A stretch of DNA of 64,000 nucleotides, taken from assembly GCA_001028815.1 (NCBI GenBank), contig LDJB01000001.1:449634-513633 (forward strand), read 5' to 3'. This document shows positions 20,136-30,270 of the stretch, one piece after another. Both the position numbers and the translations under genes were made by a program. The DNA comes from Peptococcaceae bacterium 1109. GTDB lineage: Bacteria; Bacillota; Limnochordia; Darwinibacteriales; Darwinibacteriaceae. How positions within the stretch are numbered: position 1 is the first letter of the stretch; each line of letters opens with the position of its first letter. The notes under the pieces were generated by a model. The model saw nothing but the letters and a program-made list of their open reading frames with translations, did no database searches and was not told the DNA's origin.

Positions 20136-20912
20136 TTGCATAAGGTGGAGATCTGCGGGGTCAACACAGCGAAGTTACCTGTGCTGCCCAACAAGAAGAT
20201 GCGAGAACTGTTGGCCCGTATTAAAGAGGGGGACCAGGAAGCCCGAGAGGAGATGGTGCAAGGGAACCTTCGCTTGGTGCTCAGCGTTATTCAGCGCTTC
20301 AACAATCGGGGAGAGCTGGTGGATGATCTGTTTCAGGTGGGCTGCATCGGACTCATGAAAGCCATCGACAACTTCGACCTCAGCCAAAACGTGAAATTCT
20401 CCACATACGCAGTACCAATGATCATCGGAGAGATTCGCCGATACTTGCGGGATAACAATCCCATTCGGGTGAGCCGCTCATTGCGAGATACAGCCTATAA
20501 GGCTCTGCAAGCCCGGGATAATTTGGCAAGCAAACATGCAAAAGAGCCTACTATCAATCAGATTGCCGCGGAGCTCAACATGCCTCGGGAGGAAATCGTC
20601 TTTGCCCTAGATGCTATCCAAGAGCCAATTTCTCTGTTTGAACCCATTTACAACGACGGGGGCGACCCCATTTTTGTAATGGATCAGATCAGTGACGAAC
20701 GCAATACCGATGCCAACTGGGTAGAGGGCGTTAGCATTAAAGAGGGCATGGCCAAACTGGGAGAACGAGAGCGCATGATCCTCACCATGCGGTTTTATGA
20801 GGGGCGCACGCAGATGGAAGTAGCTGAAGAGATCGGGATATCTCAGGCGCAGGTTTCACGTTTGGAAAAGGCCGCCCTGCGCCACTTGCGCAAGTATATG
20901 GCTACTTCGTGA
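20136..20912 (+). CDS. sigG: Forespore sigma factor SigG
   Basis: KVEICGVNTAKLPVL, RYLRDNNPIRVSRSLRD, FEPIYNDGGDPIFVMDQI; TTG start. Confidence 0.95.
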   Translation: MHKVEICGVNTAKLPVLPNKKMRELLARIKEGDQEAREEMVQGNLRLVLSVIQRFNNRGELVDDLFQVGCIGLMKAIDNFDLSQNVKFSTYAVPMIIGEIRRYLRDNNPIRVSRSLRDTAYKALQARDNLASKHAKEPTINQIAAELNMPREEIVFALDAIQEPISLFEPIYNDGGDPIFVMDQISDERNTDANWVEGVSIKEGMAKLGERERMILTMRFYEGRTQMEVAEEIGISQAQVSRLEKAALRHLRKYMATS

Positions 20913-20928
20913 GGGAGGGAGATGGGAA

Positions 20929-21603
20929 GTGTACGTTGATAATCTACGCACTCGTTGTGTGACTGCTTGTTTGATCGTGGCCGTATGTGCTGCCGTTGGT
21001 ACCGCTGCCGCGGGCGTTGCAGCTTTCGTCCAGACAGAGACAGCCTTTGCCAAGGAGAATCTCATCCGCCTCCACGTAATCGCCAACAGTGATTCTCCTC
21101 AGGACCAAGACCTAAAACTGCTAGTTAGAGATGCGGTCCTTGCTGAAACCCGAGAGCTCTTTGCCGCCGTGACCAGCAAGGAAGAGGCTCGCCGCCTCCT
21201 AGCGGAGCACCAAGAGAAGGTGATCGAAGCGGCGGAAGAGGTTATCCAAGCCCACGGGTTTAGCTATAACGTAAGCCTGGAGATGGGGGCCTATGCTTTT
21301 CCCAGCCGGGCCTATCGGGGGATCACTCTCCCAGCTGGAACGTACGACGCTGTGCGTGTCCGCATTGGCGACGCCCAGGGAGAAAACTGGTGGTGCGTCC
21401 TGTTCCCGCCCCTCTGTTTGGGTGAGCTGGAAGTAAGCAGCGGCCAGAGTGAACTGGCTCAATACAACCCGCAGGGTGAAACGGGCAAGATAGCATTCAG
21501 GCTAAAGGTGCTAGAGTACATTCAAGCAACCTACTACGGCCAGCAGATCCGGAATTGGTGGCAGGCTTCGGCAGCCGGTTTGACCAGGTGGAACACTCAA
21601 TAG
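20929..21603 (+). CDS. spoIIR: Stage II sporulation protein R
   Basis: LIRLHVIANSDSPQDQDLKLLVRDAVL, YRGITLPAGTYDAVRVRIGDAQGENWWCVLFPPLC. Confidence 0.95.
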   Translation: MYVDNLRTRCVTACLIVAVCAAVGTAAAGVAAFVQTETAFAKENLIRLHVIANSDSPQDQDLKLLVRDAVLAETRELFAAVTSKEEARRLLAEHQEKVIEAAEEVIQAHGFSYNVSLEMGAYAFPSRAYRGITLPAGTYDAVRVRIGDAQGENWWCVLFPPLCLGELEVSSGQSELAQYNPQGETGKIAFRLKVLEYIQATYYGQQIRNWWQASAAGLTRWNTQ

Positions 21604-21645
21604 AAACGGCGTTTGGGACAACGGCCCAATGGCCGTTTCTTTTTT
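21603..21645 (+). terminator. Terminator after spoIIR
   Basis: GAAACGGC...GCCGTTTC followed by T6. Confidence 0.75.
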
Positions 21646-21691
21646 GCAGCTGGCGGCATATAGTGTAGTGAAGAACGGGGAGGAGGCTGCC

Positions 21692-21940
21692 ATGCTGATC
21701 AAGGCCACTGAACTCCGCCAGCTGGACGTTATCAGTATCGATGAAGGGCGGTTCTTGGGCCGACTCTGCGATGTGGACCTGGATCCTGAGACAGGCAGAA
21801 TCCGGGCCTTGGTTGTGGAACGGCCTGGCAGCCGCTTTTTGTGGTTCGTGCGGGGCGATGACTTGGAAGTTGCCTGGCGTGATGTGGTGTTGGTAGGTGA
21901 GGACGTTATCTTAGTGAAAAACAGAACATGGCGCCGTTAA
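21692..21940 (+). CDS. YlmC/YmxH family PRC-barrel sporulation protein
   Basis: Small PRC-barrel-like protein IKATELRQLDVISIDEGRFLGRLCDVDLDPETGRIRALVV next to sigG/nrdR; ATG 21692 with GGAGGAGG SD. Confidence 0.88.
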   Translation: MLIKATELRQLDVISIDEGRFLGRLCDVDLDPETGRIRALVVERPGSRFLWFVRGDDLEVAWRDVVLVGEDVILVKNRTWRR

Positions 21941-21977
21941 CGGTTTTGCGGTATAATAGGCTAGGAGGAGAATTGCC

Positions 21978-22451
21978 ATGCGTTGCCCTTTTTGTATGCA
22001 TATGGATAGCAAAGTGCTTGATTCCCGTCAAACGGAAGAAGGAGCTTCCATCAGGCGGCGCCGGGAATGCACCGCCTGCGGGAAGCGCTTTACTACATAC
22101 GAGCGCCTTGACGAAGTGCCGCTTATGGTAGTAAAGAAGGACGGACGGCGGGAGCCTTTCGCGCGCGCGAAGATCTTGAATGGGATACTTAGGGCTTGTG
22201 AAAAACGCCCCATATCCCTGCAGACCATTGAAGAAGTGGTGGACAAGATTGAAAAGCAAGTCCGAGCAAACCTGGACCAAGAAGTGTCATCTGGCGCCAT
22301 CGGGGAAATGGTCATGGATCATCTGCGGGAATTGGATGATGTGGCCTATGTGAGGTTTGCCTCGGTTTACCGGCAGTTCAAGGATTTGGATCGCTTCATA
22401 GAAGAGGTCCAGCAGCTGAGGAAGGCGGACAGATATGTGGGTGAGAACTGA
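21978..22451 (+). CDS. nrdR: Transcriptional repressor NrdR
   Basis: MRCPFCMHMDSKVLDSRQTEEGASIRRRRECTACGKRFTTYER. Confidence 0.97.
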   Translation: MRCPFCMHMDSKVLDSRQTEEGASIRRRRECTACGKRFTTYERLDEVPLMVVKKDGRREPFARAKILNGILRACEKRPISLQTIEEVVDKIEKQVRANLDQEVSSGAIGEMVMDHLRELDDVAYVRFASVYRQFKDLDRFIEEVQQLRKADRYVGEN

Positions 22452-23148
22452 AGAGGGAGGGCATGTGCTGTGGCAGGTGGCCCCTTGGCTTTCCTTACCC
22501 TGGTTGGCCCACGGATTCAGCACTGCTTCAGCAGGCAGTCTCCTGGAAAGGGACAAGCAGGAGGCTCTCGGGCGCGCTTTTGGGCTGCCAGAACGGTGGG
22601 CAGTGGTTAAGCAGGTCCATGGCAGTGATGTCCATTGGGTTGATGAGGGCTGGCGGTTTGGGAAGGCTGAAGCGACCGGTGATGCCTTGATGACCTGCAT
22701 GCCTGACGTTGTGTTGGCAGCGTTCTTTGCCGATTGTGTGCCCTTGCTCTTTGTGGATCCTGAGGCCAGGATTGTGGCTGTGAGCCATGCTGGTTGGCGG
22801 GGTACTGTCGCGGAGATTGGGCCTAAGACAGTTGCCCACATGGTGAAGCGCGGTTCTCGCATAGAGAACATTCAAGCTGCTATCGGGCCCAGCATCGGCC
22901 CGTGCTGTTATGCTGTCTCGGAAGAAATGCGCGAGTGGTTTCCCCCAGATGTGTTTTCTGGGGTGGGCGAGCTGTTCCTGGACTTGTGGTCAGCGAACTA
23001 TCACCAGCTCACTGCTGCGGGGGTCGGTACCATTTACACCGCTCAACAGTGCACTATGTGTACAGGGGAATTTTTCTCTTACAGGCGCGATCAGGCCAAG
23101 GAGCGCATGGCCGCGCTGATTGCAGTCCGTTTAGGGAAAGGGATTTAG
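22435..23148 (+). CDS. pgeF: YlmD/LACC1-family purine nucleoside phosphorylase (multicopper polyphenol oxidase fold)
   Basis: KQVHGSDVHWVD, DALMT, ADCVPLLFVDPEARIVAVSHAGWRGT. Confidence 0.93.
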   Translation: MWVRTEEGGHVLWQVAPWLSLPWLAHGFSTASAGSLLERDKQEALGRAFGLPERWAVVKQVHGSDVHWVDEGWRFGKAEATGDALMTCMPDVVLAAFFADCVPLLFVDPEARIVAVSHAGWRGTVAEIGPKTVAHMVKRGSRIENIQAAIGPSIGPCCYAVSEEMREWFPPDVFSGVGELFLDLWSANYHQLTAAGVGTIYTAQQCTMCTGEFFSYRRDQAKERMAALIAVRLGKGI

Positions 23149-23185
23149 CTGTAGATGTAGAACATCGGGGTAGAGGTGAAAGAAC

Positions 23186-25414
23186 TTGGCGCGAAGCAAG
23201 GACACCAGTTTCCAGCACCAGTCAGATCGGACGCGCTATCGGGAAATCCTTGGCATATTCCTGTTGGCTCTGTCCGTTTTTGCCATCGTTACACTGTACA
23301 CTCAAAGCCCAGGCTGGATCGGCCGGCACATTCGCCCTGTCTTGCAGGGGTTGTTCGGCGACGCAGCTTTGTTGTTCGCGCTGAGCCTCTTGTATTTGTC
23401 ACTGAATGTGTTCCGCGGTACGCTCTGGCCAGTGCCTGTCAGGAAGATATTGGGCTTTGTCTTGCTCCTGGGTTGTGTGGTTACCGCCTACCATCTGGCC
23501 TATTACAGAGGGAACAGCCCCTACCCGAGCCTCCCTGAAGAACTGGCACGGGGCTGGCGAGGTGAGGGGGCAGGGATAACAGGTGCAGCATTGATGGTTG
23601 TTGTCCTAAACAGCTTTGGCCTCCCTGGGGCGTACATCATCTTGGCCGCGCTATTCTTAGTTGGCATAATCTTGTACTTCCATATTTCTCTTACGGCCAC
23701 GGCGAAATGGATGGTTGGAACGGCAAGAAGGGCAGTGCATGGGATCGTGCGAAGAGGCGTAGATCGGTTCCACGCCCAGAAGGTACGTGTTCAAAACTGG
23801 CACGAGCAAAAAAAACTCTCCCGCTTGGAAGCAAGGCAGGCTAGAGAAGAACGTGTCCCTCCACCGCCTTCGGAGGAAATCACAGAACCGGTTGCCCAGC
23901 CTCATCCCGTGGCTCCGGTCCGGGAACGGGCCCCCAAGCAGGCAAAGAAGGCCTCGAAACCAGCACCAGCAGCCGAGCAGCTGGAACTGCCTGTGGTGGC
24001 GGATGGCGATTACAGCCCGCCGCCCCCGTACATTTTGAAGAAGCCCGCAAAAGCCCGTCGGACAGCAACGGGATCCCAAGCAAGCTTGCTGGAGGAAACC
24101 TTAGCTAGCTTCGGCGTGTCCGCTAAAGTGGTGAATGCGGCACAGGGTCCAGTGGTGACCCGCTATGAACTTCAGCCGGGGCCGGGCATAAAGGTGAGCA
24201 GGATTACTGCTTTGGCAGATGATCTTGCCCTGGCGCTGGCAGCCGCAGATGTGCGGATCGAGGCACCGGTGCCTGGCAAAGCAGTAATTGGCATTGAGGT
24301 GCCTAATAAAGATGTGGAAATGGTCTATTTACGAGAGGTCATCGAGGATCCTGCCTTCAGCGAGCATCCGTCCAAAGTGGCCCTGGCCCTGGGTAAGGAT
24401 ATCTATGGCCAGCCAGTGATTGCTGACTTAACTAAGTGGCTGCATTTGTTGGTCGCGGGTGCCACAGGGTCTGGAAAGAGCGTTTGCTTAAACTGCATGA
24501 TTGCCAGTTTGCTGTTCCGGGCCACGCCCGAAGAGGTGAAGATTCTGATGATCGATCCGAAGCGGGTGGAGCTCGCAGTATACGATGGGATTCCCCATCT
24601 CATTGCACCGGTAGTCACTGACCCAAGAAAAGCTGCAGCAGCACTGCGTTGGGCGGTCATGGAAATGGAGCGGCGCTACGAACTCTTTGCAGAGCTTGGC
24701 GTGCGGAACATTGAGATGTATGGGCACCTGCCTCCCCCCCAATCCGAAGAGGAAGAGCGAGAGCACCTACCCTATATCGTGGTGATCATCGATGAACTGG
24801 CTGACTTGATGATGGTGGCTGCTGCTGAAGTAGAAGATGCTATCTGCAGGCTGGCGCAAATGGCGAGAGCAGCTGGGATCTACCTGATAGTGGCAACACA
24901 GCGCCCTTCGGTAGATGTGATTACAGGCCTAATCAAGGCCAATGTTCCCAGCCGGATTGCCTTTGCCGTATCCAGCCAGGTCGATTCAAGGACCATCCTC
25001 GATATGGGCGGAGCAGAACGGCTTATCGGCCGAGGCGACATGCTGTACTATCCACTCGGAGCGGCAAAACCCACACGTGCACAGGGAGCTTGGATTTCTG
25101 ATGATGAAATCGAAGCTTTGGTGAATTTCTGGAAGCGGCAGGGAGATCCGATTTATAACGAAGAAATCGGCCAGGAGCAGGCCAGCAGTCCAGGGGAATT
25201 CGATGATGACGATGAGCTCCTGGAAGATGCCATCCGCCTTGTGGTGGAAAACGGCCAAGCGTCCATCTCCATGCTCCAGCGCCGCTTTCGGATCGGCTAC
25301 AGCAGGGCGGCACGACTGATTGACATGATGGAGCTGCGGGGCATTGTAGGCCCTTACCAGGGCAGCAAGCCTCGGGAAGTGTTAGTGGACAGTTCCATCT
25401 TGGCGGAGAGGTGA
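23186..25414 (+). CDS. DNA translocase FtsK/SpoIIIE
   Basis: N-terminal TMs, [52 protein letters not shown]-like segment, C-terminal gamma domain. Confidence 0.96.
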   Translation: MARSKDTSFQHQSDRTRYREILGIFLLALSVFAIVTLYTQSPGWIGRHIRPVLQGLFGDAALLFALSLLYLSLNVFRGTLWPVPVRKILGFVLLLGCVVTAYHLAYYRGNSPYPSLPEELARGWRGEGAGITGAALMVVVLNSFGLPGAYIILAALFLVGIILYFHISLTATAKWMVGTARRAVHGIVRRGVDRFHAQKVRVQNWHEQKKLSRLEARQAREERVPPPPSEEITEPVAQPHPVAPVRERAPKQAKKASKPAPAAEQLELPVVADGDYSPPPPYILKKPAKARRTATGSQASLLEETLASFGVSAKVVNAAQGPVVTRYELQPGPGIKVSRITALADDLALALAAADVRIEAPVPGKAVIGIEVPNKDVEMVYLREVIEDPAFSEHPSKVALALGKDIYGQPVIADLTKWLHLLVAGATGSGKSVCLNCMIASLLFRATPEEVKILMIDPKRVELAVYDGIPHLIAPVVTDPRKAAAALRWAVMEMERRYELFAELGVRNIEMYGHLPPPQSEEEEREHLPYIVVIIDELADLMMVAAAEVEDAICRLAQMARAAGIYLIVATQRPSVDVITGLIKANVPSRIAFAVSSQVDSRTILDMGGAERLIGRGDMLYYPLGAAKPTRAQGAWISDDEIEALVNFWKRQGDPIYNEEIGQEQASSPGEFDDDDELLEDAIRLVVENGQASISMLQRRFRIGYSRAARLIDMMELRGIVGPYQGSKPREVLVDSSILAER

Positions 25415-25827
25415 GAGCAGTGAAAGAGATCGGAGCAGTACTGTATGAGGCCAGGACGGAGCAGGGGCTGACTTTAGAAGAACTCTCAGAGCGGACCCGG
25501 ATCCGGGTGGATTACCTCAAGGCGGTGGAAGAAGGGAATCCGGAAAAAGTCCCTGGAGAGGCATACTTCCGGGCTTTTATCCGCACATACGCCAGAGAGG
25601 TGGGGCTAGATCCTGAGGAGCTTCTAGTCCGCTATGAAATGGGCAAGATGCCGGAAGCAGCACAGCTTGAACCAGCCGTACCCGCCGGGCGGCCTTCGCT
25701 GCGAGAGCGGCGTGCCGCGAAAAGGCGGAGGCGGCGCATCCGATTCCTGGCCACTACTGCGGTACTTCTGGCCGCGGCCGCGGCAGCCTATTGGCTGTGG
25801 TCTAGTGGAATGCTGGGGATGTCATAG
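25411..25827 (+). CDS. RodZ-like HTH membrane protein
   Basis: [33 protein letters not shown] plus C-terminal TM. Confidence 0.8.
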   Translation: MRAVKEIGAVLYEARTEQGLTLEELSERTRIRVDYLKAVEEGNPEKVPGEAYFRAFIRTYAREVGLDPEELLVRYEMGKMPEAAQLEPAVPAGRPSLRERRAAKRRRRRIRFLATTAVLLAAAAAAYWLWSSGMLGMS

Positions 25828-25838
25828 GAGGTTACAGT

Positions 25839-26741
25839 TTGAAGAAGCAAGACCGGTTAGTTCGGGGTATTATTGGTGACAAAGCGCGGGCCTTCGTCCT
25901 TCGTACAACGGATGTGGTCAACGAAGCACAACAACGCCATCAAACCTTCCCTGTGGCGACTGCCGCGCTGGGGCGGGTCCTCACAGCCACTTTGGTGTTA
26001 GGGGCAATGCTCAAGGGAGACGAGTCCGTAACAGTCCAGGTGCGGGGTGATGGCATCATCCAGGGCATCGTAGCCGTGGCAGACCCTAATGGCCATGTCA
26101 GAGGCTATGTGGGTAATCCCCATGTCCATCTGCCCTTGACAGAGAACAACAAGCTGGCTGTGGGTGAGGCGGTGGGCCAGGGATTGCTGTTCGTGATTAG
26201 AGATCTTGAGCTGCGGGAGAGCTACCAGGGGTCGGTCCCGCTTCAAACGGGGGAAATCGGGGATGATTTTGCCTACTATTTCGCGCACTCGGAACAGACC
26301 CCGTCCGTGGTCAGCTTAGGTGTCCTGGTGAACCCAGATTACTCGGTGCAGGCCGCTGGCGGCCTGGTCATCCAACTCCTTCCCGGTGGGCAAGCAGATG
26401 AAAGGTTTATCCAGGAGTTGGAACGTGTTGCAGCTAAGCTTCCGCCTATGAGCCAAGTGTTCGCGGATGGGATGGATCCTGGAGAGCTTCTCGAGTGCTA
26501 CTTCGGCCCCCTCGGGGTGAAGATCATCTCGGAGATGCCTGTCTCTTACAGCTGTGATTGCTCCAAGGAGCGGTTTCAGCGGGGCCTGGTGGCCTTAGGC
26601 CCGGAGGAGCTGGCGGACTTGATTTCTGAGGGCGAGGAAGTGGAAACGGTGTGCCGCTTCTGCGGCGAGCGCTACCATTTCCCCTTAGGAGAGCTCCAAG
26701 CCCTCTTAGACGAGCTGAGTACGGCAAAGGGGGGCACCTAA
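25839..26741 (+). CDS. hslO: Redox chaperone Hsp33
   Basis: RGDGIIQGIVAVADPNGHVRGYV, SCDCSKERF...CRFCGERY zinc motif. Confidence 0.95.
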   Translation: MKKQDRLVRGIIGDKARAFVLRTTDVVNEAQQRHQTFPVATAALGRVLTATLVLGAMLKGDESVTVQVRGDGIIQGIVAVADPNGHVRGYVGNPHVHLPLTENNKLAVGEAVGQGLLFVIRDLELRESYQGSVPLQTGEIGDDFAYYFAHSEQTPSVVSLGVLVNPDYSVQAAGGLVIQLLPGGQADERFIQELERVAAKLPPMSQVFADGMDPGELLECYFGPLGVKIISEMPVSYSCDCSKERFQRGLVALGPEELADLISEGEEVETVCRFCGERYHFPLGELQALLDELSTAKGGT

Positions 26742-26742
26742 G

Positions 26743-29367
26743 GTGGTCCGCCGTGTCGTGGTAGGGGCAGGAGTCACTCTCGGATTGCTTGTTCTGGCCT
26801 TACTCGGTTCCAGCCAACTCTTGACTGACTACTGGTGGTTTCGGGAACTAGGCTACGGGGGAGCCTTCCTCGCACGTGCTTTTTGGCAGGGTACAGCAGC
26901 GGTTGGCAGTTTGCTCGCGGCTTCCCTGTTTTTCTATGTAAACCTGCGCAAGGCAAAACCCATTATGGGGCACGCAGTTGAGCGGATACCCGCCTTGCAT
27001 CGCCTAACTACAGTGCATCTGCACCGAGTTTTCTTGGCGGTGAGTGTGGTCTACGGTGCGGTCTTCGCTGTGGGGGCCGCCCCCTACTGGTTGCAGTTTG
27101 GCCAGGCGTTGGCCCAAGTGCCTTTTGGCGTCCGTGATCCAGTTTTCCACAAGGATCTGGCCTTTTTCTTCTTTACCCTGCCCGCCTTGAAAGTATCCTT
27201 AACCTGGGCCGCAGGTGTCTTTGCAGCCACCGCATTTATGGTGGGTTTGATCTATGCCGCCGCTGCTGGGCTCAGGTGGCCTGCTGCAGGCAAGAATCAC
27301 GTTTCCTTCCTGGTGAGTGGATTTGTGCTTGTCCAGGCTGCGCAGCGCTGGCTCTCTGGCTATGACCTTTTGTACTCCTCTGCCGGGAGTTTCTACGGGG
27401 CTGGTTTTACGGATGTGTGGGTGAGGCTGTGGGCGTTTCGTCTTATGGCTGTTTTAGCGGTGGGGGTCGCAGCAGGTTTGTGGTTCCTGGCACGGCGAGG
27501 CAGTTCAAGGCCCCTGATCTATGGCCTAGCGGCGTGGCTTGCCGCAGGTGTTCTCTTTGCAGGAGTGGTGCCTCAGGCGGTGCAGAACTGGGTTGTCTCT
27601 CCCAATGAGTATGAACGGGAGCGGCCTTACCTTGATAACCACATCCGAATGACAAGGCAGGCCTACGGTGTGGATGATTTTCAAGAACTGGAGTATCACT
27701 ACAGCGATGTCTTTGGAACTCAGGCGTTCCAAAACAGCCACATTGCTTTCCAGAATGTGCGCCTGTGGGATCCACGGCCCATTCTCCTCACCTACAAGCA
27801 GCTTCAGGAGATGCGGCCCTACTATTCATTCTACGATGCGGATGTGGACCGCTATACGGTGGATGGGCAGTACCGGGAGGTACTGCTGTCTGTGCGGGAG
27901 CTAGATGTGGAGCGAATTTCCAATCGTACCTGGATTAATCAGCACTTGCAGTACACACATGGTTACGGCTTGGTCATGAGCCCCGTAAACGAGATTACCC
28001 GGCAGCGCCTTCCGCAGTTGTGGATTTCTGACATCCCCCCAAGAGTGCAGGTGGATCTGGACCTGGTAGAGCCCAGGATCTATTTCGGGGAAGTTACTAA
28101 CCAGTACATTATTGTGAACTCGAAAATCGACGAGTTTGACTATCCCCTTGGGGATGGCAACGCCTTTAACCGCTATGACGGGAAAGACGGCGTACGCCTC
28201 AGTACGTTCCTGCATCGCTTAGCCTTCGCCTTGCGTTTTGGGGATTCCCGGATTGTTTTATCCCGCGACATAACGAGGGAGAGCCGGGTTCTCTACGATC
28301 GCAACATCCTTTCTCGGGCGGGCAAGCTCGCACCGTTCTTGCGTTACGACAACGACCCCTATCCAGTACTCCACAACGGGCGAATATATTGGATGATAGA
28401 TGCTTATACCACCTCTTGGCGGTATCCCTACGCGCTTCCTACCGCGGGCTGGGGCAATTATGTGCGGAACTCCGTCAAGGTGGTAGTAGATGCCTACAAC
28501 GGCACCATTGATTTCTACCAAGTAGAGCCCGATCCCCTCTTGGAGTCTTACAGTAGGATGTTCCCAGGGCTGATCAAGCCTGGAGAGCAAATGCCTGAGG
28601 GACTATCCCGGCACATGCGCTATCCAGAGGATCTACTGCTCATTCAAAGCAGGATTTACGGGACATACCATATGACCAACACGCGGGCCTTCTACAACCG
28701 TGAGGATGCCTGGGAGCTCTCCAGGGAGATCTACGGGGGCCGAGAGCAAACCATAACCCCCTATTACGTTGTAATGCGTCTTCCTGGTAGTACCCAGGAA
28801 GAGCTGGTCTTGATGGTTCCCTACAGCCCACTTGGGCGGAGCAATATGATTGCCTGGCTTGGAGCCCGCAGTGATGGAGGGCACTACGGGGAAGTATTGG
28901 CATTCAAGTTTCCCAAAGATACGGTCACCCTGGGGCCGGCCCAGATCGAGGCCCGTATCGATCAGGATCCAGAGATTTCTCAGCTCCTGACGTTGTGGGG
29001 CCAGGGAGGTTCCCAAGTGATCCGCGGGAATCTCTTGGTGCTCCCCGTAGGAAACAGCATCCTGTATGTGGAGCCCTTGTATCTCCAGTCTGAGCAGACA
29101 TCAATGCCTCAGCTCCAGCGTATTATTGTTGCAGATCAATCGGGGCTCGTCATCGCCGCCGACCTGGCCACAGCTGTGAGTGAGCTCCTAGGGATGGAAG
29201 CCCGCGAGGGGGAGGTTAGAGATTGGAGCACAGGCGAGGGGATGCCTGAGCAAGCGCTGGCCGCTTTCCGAAAGGCCCAAGCCGCTCTGCAGAACATGGA
29301 TTTTACCGAGTTTGGAGAGGCTTGGCAGGAACTTGGGGAGATCCTCGAGGGACTAAATCGGGAATAA
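26743..29367 (+). CDS. UPF0182 family large membrane protein
   Basis: N-terminal multi-TM, YWWFRELGY, long extracytoplasmic domain with WINQHLQYTHGYGLVMSPVNEI. Confidence 0.88.
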   Translation: MVRRVVVGAGVTLGLLVLALLGSSQLLTDYWWFRELGYGGAFLARAFWQGTAAVGSLLAASLFFYVNLRKAKPIMGHAVERIPALHRLTTVHLHRVFLAVSVVYGAVFAVGAAPYWLQFGQALAQVPFGVRDPVFHKDLAFFFFTLPALKVSLTWAAGVFAATAFMVGLIYAAAAGLRWPAAGKNHVSFLVSGFVLVQAAQRWLSGYDLLYSSAGSFYGAGFTDVWVRLWAFRLMAVLAVGVAAGLWFLARRGSSRPLIYGLAAWLAAGVLFAGVVPQAVQNWVVSPNEYERERPYLDNHIRMTRQAYGVDDFQELEYHYSDVFGTQAFQNSHIAFQNVRLWDPRPILLTYKQLQEMRPYYSFYDADVDRYTVDGQYREVLLSVRELDVERISNRTWINQHLQYTHGYGLVMSPVNEITRQRLPQLWISDIPPRVQVDLDLVEPRIYFGEVTNQYIIVNSKIDEFDYPLGDGNAFNRYDGKDGVRLSTFLHRLAFALRFGDSRIVLSRDITRESRVLYDRNILSRAGKLAPFLRYDNDPYPVLHNGRIYWMIDAYTTSWRYPYALPTAGWGNYVRNSVKVVVDAYNGTIDFYQVEPDPLLESYSRMFPGLIKPGEQMPEGLSRHMRYPEDLLLIQSRIYGTYHMTNTRAFYNREDAWELSREIYGGREQTITPYYVVMRLPGSTQEELVLMVPYSPLGRSNMIAWLGARSDGGHYGEVLAFKFPKDTVTLGPAQIEARIDQDPEISQLLTLWGQGGSQVIRGNLLVLPVGNSILYVEPLYLQSEQTSMPQLQRIIVADQSGLVIAADLATAVSELLGMEAREGEVRDWSTGEGMPEQALAAFRKAQAALQNMDFTEFGEAWQELGEILEGLNRE

Positions 29368-29413
29368 ATTGTACTACCTTCCGCATATATTTGTGTCGGA
29401 AGGGGGAATCGAT

Positions 29414-30193
29414 GTGGCCAGAATGCGAAGAACTGAGCGAAACGGCCCTGGTCTGTTGTTTATTCTTGTTACCCTTGTTGTAGTGGCTGTGGTGGGAGCA
29501 CGGTTTTTGGGCTTTTATCCTCAATCGGAAGAGCAGGACCTGGGCCCGCCTCAGGACGCGGCCCATGAGGACGCCCCGCCGGAAGGACCGGCCGTTGACC
29601 TTACTCCAAAGGTGCTGGTGTTCCACAGCCATGCTTCGGAGAACTACCATCCCAAAGACAGTCACACCAGCGGGCAAACCCCTGGAGATGTGGTGGCTGT
29701 GGGGCAAGCCTTAGTTGATAAGCTTAAGTCCTTAGGAGTAACGGCAGTACATGATACTACTCTGCACGACAAGCCTCGGTACAGCGATGCCTTTATAAAC
29801 TCGGACCGGATGGTGGATGCTGTTCTGAAGGAGCAGCCCCAAATCCAGATGGTGCTGGACATTCACCGGGATGGGCTGCAAGACAAACCGGAGAACTACA
29901 CCCGTGCAGAAGTCCAGGGCGAGCCGGTGGCGAAAATCTTGTTTGTGGTTGGCGACAAGGATAATAGCCGAGTAGAGGAAAACCTGCAGTTTGCCCAGAA
30001 GATCAGCGATGGACTTGAGGCTCGGTATCCCGGGGTGAGCCGGGGAGTGCGAGTGTTTAAATCGGATTACAGTGGTGAGCTTCACCCTAACAGCGTCATG
30101 ATCTTGGTGGGGGACTGGCGAGGGAACACCTTGGAAGAAGCCATCCGCAGTGCCGAATTACTCGCGGAAGTAATAGTTCCACTGATAAAGTAG
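29414..30193 (+). CDS. spoIIP: Stage II sporulation protein P
   Basis: VLVFHSHASENYHPK, LDIHRDGL, VFKSDYSGELHPNSVMILVGDWRGNTLEEAIRSAELLAEVI; GTG 29414 with GAAGGGGG. Confidence 0.9.
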   Translation: MARMRRTERNGPGLLFILVTLVVVAVVGARFLGFYPQSEEQDLGPPQDAAHEDAPPEGPAVDLTPKVLVFHSHASENYHPKDSHTSGQTPGDVVAVGQALVDKLKSLGVTAVHDTTLHDKPRYSDAFINSDRMVDAVLKEQPQIQMVLDIHRDGLQDKPENYTRAEVQGEPVAKILFVVGDKDNSRVEENLQFAQKISDGLEARYPGVSRGVRVFKSDYSGELHPNSVMILVGDWRGNTLEEAIRSAELLAEVIVPLIK

Positions 30194-30196
30194 GAT

Positions 30197-30229
30197 AATA
30201 AGGTAGGCCCGAAGAAGGTCTACCTTATT
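30197..30229 (+). terminator. Stem-loop between spoIIP and murC
   Basis: AATAAGGTAGGCC-cgaag-... GGTCTACCTTATT (12 of 13 pairs), weak T-tract. Confidence 0.55.
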
Positions 30230-30270
30230 GAATGTCGCAGCTGTCATAGGTGGCTTGGGAGTGATAATAT

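Noticed and set aside
20905-20930. GTATA-15-GGAGGGAGAT as SigF promoter for spoIIR
   Set aside because: The -10 is the spoIIR Shine-Dalgarno and lacks the required A positions; too close to the start codon.
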